Assembly: GCA_017694215.1 (NCBI GenBank)
Contig: JADIND010000012.1
Span: forward strand, 1-8,251
Length of the DNA: 8,251 nt
Direction: 5' to 3'
Source of the DNA: Candidatus Scatousia excrementipullorum
GTDB lineage: Bacteria; Cyanobacteriota; Vampirovibrionia; Gastranaerophilales; Gastranaerophilaceae
Part shown: piece after piece, positions 5,741-8,251 of the stretch
Numbering within the stretch: position 1 is the first letter of the stretch
How the letters are laid out: each line of letters opens with the position of its first letter
Made by a program: the position numbers and the translations under genes
Notes under the pieces: model-generated
Told to the model about the DNA's origin: nothing
Seen by the model: only the letters and a program-made list of their open reading frames with translations
Databases searched by the model: none

Positions 5741-5762
5741 CAGATGCACTTAATCTTGTCAA
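5734..5762 (-). promoter_or_regulatory. Promoter of the AAA+ gene
   Basis: Read on the minus strand, a perfect TTGACA (5762-5757) is followed by 17 nt and the -10 TACACT (5739-5734, four of six consensus bases). The -10 is preceded by TGC, making it an extended -10. Transcription would start near 5727. A weaker alternative closer to the gene, TTGTCA at 5630-5625, has no good -10. Confidence 0.65.
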
Positions 5763-5879
5763 GTATTAATCCGGATAATTTTTTAAATAATACAATTAGT
5801 TTACAAAAATCCGCATAAGGGTTCAGGAAGATGAATTAGGAAACAGAATATTTAACCGGCTCTTTTAATAAAATTTTTA

Positions 5880-5888
5880 TGCTATAAT
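5880..5888 (+). promoter_or_regulatory. Extended -10 promoter of the TPR gene, predicted to give a leaderless mRNA
   Basis: TGC-TATAAT is a perfect extended -10 (TG at 5880-5881, TATAAT at 5883-5888). No good -35 is present at 16-18 nt (TCTTTT at 5861-5866 is the best), which an extended -10 can tolerate. The A of the ATG at 5895 is 7 nt after the last base of the hexamer, the usual start distance. Confidence 0.72.
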
Positions 5889-5894
5889 TCAGTT

Positions 5895-7664
5895 ATGGAT
5901 AAGAATATTGATTTAGCTGAAATTACGGAGATGGTTGCAAGAAAAGAATTTCAAGAGGCTAAAAACCTTCTTGAAAAAATAGCAACCGATGATGAAAAAC
6001 ATATTGAAGAACTTAAACTCCTCGGATTATGCAATGTTAATCTGGAAAATTATAAAGAAGGACAGAGCAATTACGAAACTGTTGTAAAATACCGTCCGGA
6101 TGATGCAACAAGCTGGTTTTATCTTGCAAGCTGCTACGACTGCCAGAACGATATTCTTCACGCAAAAGCAGCTTATCAGGAGGTTATAAAATTAAGAGAA
6201 AATTATACGGAAGCATACAAATGCCTTTGCGTTCTCTTTGTTAAGACAAACGAAGAAGAAAAAGCCGTTGAACTTGCCAAAAAGGCTCTGGAGTTTGAAA
6301 AAGACGATTATACACTCTACTACATTATAGGAACGGCATATATGTCAATGAAAAAGTTTCAGGAAAGCCTTGAATACCTTGAAAAAGCTCTGGAACTTAA
6401 TCCTGAACACGCACAGCTTTATAACAATCTCGGAACGTCCTACGTTACAATAGGCAACTTTGAAAAAGCATATGAAAATTTTATGAAAGCTTCCGAACTG
6501 GATCCTAAAAATTCCATTACATATTTTAATATAGCTTCAATTTTACAAATACAAAATAAACACAAAGAGGCCTGTGAATATTTTCAAAAAGCATACGTCA
6601 TCGAGCCGAATGACAGTTATCTTACGGCACTTGCTCTTTCTGAAGTAAAACTTGAAGACTGGGACAACGCGATTAAGCATTACAAAATTCTTGTTACGCA
6701 CCATCCGGAAAAACAGAATTATCAGTATAATCTTGCCGCCTGCTACGAGATGACAGGACAGTACAATTATGCAATAGGAATACTGTCAAGACTTGTGGCA
6801 ATGAATCCGAAATCAGTTTCAATGGGGCAAAAACTTGCAGGACTATTTGTCAAAATCGGTCAGATACAACAGGCAAAAGAAATTTATGAAAAAATTCTGC
6901 TGCAGGGAAATGTTTCGTTTGAAATTTACTATGAATTTGCCCATCTTTGCACAATGACAAAAGATATGGACAGAGCGGAAAAAATTCTGAAAAAAGTTGT
7001 GGAATTGAAACCGGATTTTGCGGATGCACATAAAGATTTAGGCGTAATATATTTAAACAAGCGTTTGTTTGATTATGCAAAAGATGAATTTGCAGCAGCT
7101 CTTGCCGCGGCTCCTGACAACGCCGCAATTCTTTACGAATACGCAAATTATCTTCATGCCACAACTGATTTTCAACAGGCTGATGAATATTATCAAAAAG
7201 CACTTGAAAAAGAACCTGACAATACTGATTTTCTTGCTCTTTCCGCATTGAATAAACTGCATACGGACGATTTGAAAACTGCACGGGAACAGATTGAAAA
7301 AGCTATCTCAAAATCTGTTCAAAACGCATTTTTACTCTTTATTGCGGGTAAAATCAGATATCAGGAAAAGGATTTTGAAGAAGCAAAGAGATTTTTAATC
7401 AAATCCTATGAACTTGAAAAAAATGATGAAGTAAAGAATCTTCTTGCACTTTGCTATTATGAACTCAAAGATTACACACAGGCAGCAAATATTTTCAAAA
7501 GTCTGCTGCAAAATAACCCGATGAATGTGAATATCCTTTTAAACCTGGCTGGATGTTATAAAGCCTTAAACGATAACGATGAGGCATTGAAAACTCTTGA
7601 GCAGGTAGTGGAAATTTTTCCGGAATGTGAAGAAGCACACGAACTTATCAGAGAGTTATCTTAA
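5895..7664 (+). CDS. TPR-repeat scaffold protein (about 17 tandem repeats)
   Basis: This 589-residue protein is almost entirely tetratricopeptide repeats. Units of 34 residues can be followed from about residue 2 to the end, roughly 17 in all, with good examples at 173-206 and 374-407. Many keep the small/Gly at position 8, Tyr at 11, Ala at 20 and Pro at 32. The array should form a right-handed superhelix of about two turns that binds peptides or proteins. There is no signal peptide, membrane span, glycosyltransferase or kinase domain, so it is probably a cytoplasmic adaptor. The start at 5895 has no SD and is best explained by leaderless initiation. The next Met, at 5931, has GGAG directly touching the ATG, which is too close. 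ybaK follows after 52 nt with no terminator between, so the two are probably co-transcribed. Binding partner unknown; the divergent AAA+ protein is one possibility by position only. Confidence 0.93.
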   Translation: MDKNIDLAEITEMVARKEFQEAKNLLEKIATDDEKHIEELKLLGLCNVNLENYKEGQSNYETVVKYRPDDATSWFYLASCYDCQNDILHAKAAYQEVIKLRENYTEAYKCLCVLFVKTNEEEKAVELAKKALEFEKDDYTLYYIIGTAYMSMKKFQESLEYLEKALELNPEHAQLYNNLGTSYVTIGNFEKAYENFMKASELDPKNSITYFNIASILQIQNKHKEACEYFQKAYVIEPNDSYLTALALSEVKLEDWDNAIKHYKILVTHHPEKQNYQYNLAACYEMTGQYNYAIGILSRLVAMNPKSVSMGQKLAGLFVKIGQIQQAKEIYEKILLQGNVSFEIYYEFAHLCTMTKDMDRAEKILKKVVELKPDFADAHKDLGVIYLNKRLFDYAKDEFAAALAAAPDNAAILYEYANYLHATTDFQQADEYYQKALEKEPDNTDFLALSALNKLHTDDLKTAREQIEKAISKSVQNAFLLFIAGKIRYQEKDFEEAKRFLIKSYELEKNDEVKNLLALCYYELKDYTQAANIFKSLLQNNPMNVNILLNLAGCYKALNDNDEALKTLEQVVEIFPECEEAHELIRELS

Positions 7665-7716
7665 ATCAGCCCAACATTCAAAAGCTGCAGAAACTTATAT
7701 TTTTGTGAGAGGATAA

Positions 7717-8187
7717 ATGGAATACAAAACAAACGTAATGCGAATGCTTGACAAACATAAGATTGACTACAAGCACTACACTTATGCCGGAACAGACGCC
7801 GTAAGCGGTGTTGAAGTTGCAAAAGTTTTGAACCAAAATCCGTTACAGGTTTTTAAAACTCTTGTCACAACCGGAAAATCAGGCTCCCATTACGTATTTA
7901 TGCTGCCGGCGGAAAAAGAGCTTGATTTAAAAAAAGCAGCACATGCAGTAGGTGAAAAATCAGTGGAAATGCTGAAATCCAAAGAACTTTTACCTCTAAC
8001 GGGATATGTCCACGGAGGATGTTCCCCGATAGGGATGAAAAAATTTTTCACTACAACCGTTGATTCCTCTGCACAGAACTTTGACACTATTATTTTCAGT
8101 GCCGGAAAAATCGGGTATCAGGTAGAAATGCCGATATCACAACTGCATAAAGTAATAAAATTTGGACTGGCAGACATTACGGCCTGA
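7717..8187 (+). CDS. ybaK: YbaK/EbsC-type Cys-tRNA(Pro) deacylase
   Basis: This 156-residue protein is a close fit to YbaK, which hydrolyses Cys-tRNA(Pro), the product of prolyl-tRNA synthetase charging the wrong amino acid. It acts in trans in the cytoplasm. The family signature is clear: QVFKTLV (44-50) with Lys47 matching the conserved catalytic lysine, LDLKKAAHAVG (69-79), TGYVHGGCSPIGMKK (95-109) with the GxxxP loop, and a C-terminal ADI. Length matches the roughly 159-residue E. coli protein. The start follows GAGAGG (7707-7712) with a short 4-nt gap, the only acceptable SD nearby. It is probably the second gene of the TPR transcript. The sub-type (YbaK versus ProX or EbsC) is assigned by motif, and the family's editing specificity varies. 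Confidence 0.93.
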   Translation: MEYKTNVMRMLDKHKIDYKHYTYAGTDAVSGVEVAKVLNQNPLQVFKTLVTTGKSGSHYVFMLPAEKELDLKKAAHAVGEKSVEMLKSKELLPLTGYVHGGCSPIGMKKFFTTTVDSSAQNFDTIIFSAGKIGYQVEMPISQLHKVIKFGLADITA

Positions 8188-8251
8188 GCGTAAAAATCAA
8201 TAATCTTCATCCAGCCTGAGCGGTATGAGGAATTTATAAAAACGGTATTCC
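8188..8251. other. Intergenic tail after ybaK
   Basis: No terminator with a T-run is visible. TTACG/CGTAA overlaps the end of ybaK (8178-8182 with 8188-8192) but has only a 5-bp stem and no T tail. GCCTGAGCG occurs at 8182-8190 and 8214-8222. The transcript may continue beyond the window. Confidence 0.4.

Larger units (their letters stand above)
5661..5816 (+). repeat. Pair of 12-nt direct repeats AAAAATCCGCAT
   Basis: AAAAATCCGCAT occurs at 5661-5672 and again at 5805-5816, exactly 144 nt apart, flanking the minus-strand promoter. The first copy lies in the AAA+ leader. The second lies between the divergent promoters, about 67 nt upstream of the TPR -10. A perfect palindrome ATCCGGAT (5769-5776) lies between them, 6 nt beyond the AAA+ -35. 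These may be binding sites of a regulator of the divergent pair; nothing identifies the protein. Confidence 0.4.
5554..5894. other. Divergent regulatory region between the AAA+ and TPR genes
   Basis: These 341 nt carry no credible gene. From left to right they hold the AAA+ SD and leader stem, the first 12-nt repeat, the palindromic operator candidate and AAA+ promoter, the ATCCGGAT palindrome, the second 12-nt repeat, and the extended -10 of the TPR gene. A plus-strand TTGACA at 5672-5677 has no acceptable -10 at 16-18 nt. Confidence 0.75.

Noticed and set aside
5931..5933. Alternative start for the TPR gene at Met13
   Set aside because: GGAG abuts the ATG with no spacing, and residues 1-12 belong to the first repeat.
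6843..7284. Minus-strand and alternate-frame open frames within the TPR gene
   Set aside because: They are shadows of a repeat-rich gene; none has a start site or a recognisable product.
8182..8222. Doubled GCCTGAGCG after ybaK
   Set aside because: Nine bases only, one copy overlapping the ybaK stop, and the window ends too soon to see whether a longer repeat is present.

Overview
The window looks like chromosomal DNA from an AT-rich, SD-using, probably fermentative bacterium. My best guess is a gut member of the non-photosynthetic cyanobacterial sister group (Gastranaerophilales / 'Melainabacteria'). The main clue is the N-terminus of the AAA+ protein, which carries short 'NFKG' and 'ISFTA' stretches in an otherwise disordered leader, a style I recall from that lineage. 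A PPi-dependent phosphofructokinase and a soluble EF-hand protein fit but prove nothing. This placement is inference at moderate confidence; no rRNA or marker gene is present.

Layout. At 1-152 lies a very AT-rich upstream region with a good promoter, followed by a DUF1796-type putative papain-like cysteine peptidase gene (153-887). The PPi-phosphofructokinase gene pfp follows at 934-2616 and ends in a strong terminator. A long non-coding island (about 2664-3194) is packed with inverted repeats. These include two copies of a 38-nt repeat (the one that reads as 'C-x-x-ELVSGS' on the minus strand), a nested 129-nt GC-rich palindromic element and a 104-nt unit with paired ends. A small EF-hand gene (3255-3812) has its own promoter, SD and terminator. 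It converges on a minus-strand gene for a VCP/spastin-like AAA+ ATPase (4018-5553), which has its own terminator. The AAA+ gene is divergent from a TPR gene (5895-7664), with 341 nt between them. That spacer holds a minus-strand promoter whose -10 is overlaid by a TACA-NN-TGTA palindrome, a long structured AAA+ leader, and an extended -10 placed so that the TPR mRNA should start at its own ATG. The TPR gene is followed 52 nt later by ybaK (7717-8187), probably in the same transcript.

Functionally the genes do not form one pathway: central glycolysis (pfp), translation quality control (ybaK), a 17-repeat TPR scaffold, a AAA+ remodelling motor with an uncharacterised N-terminal region, a calcium-binding protein and a putative peptidase. 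The most unusual content is the structured repeat island, the predicted leaderless TPR transcript, the cop-box-like operator on the AAA+ promoter, and the lineage-style N-terminus with a possible FHA-like segment on the AAA+ protein. I found no CRISPR array, tRNA, rRNA, transposase gene or recognisable defence locus.
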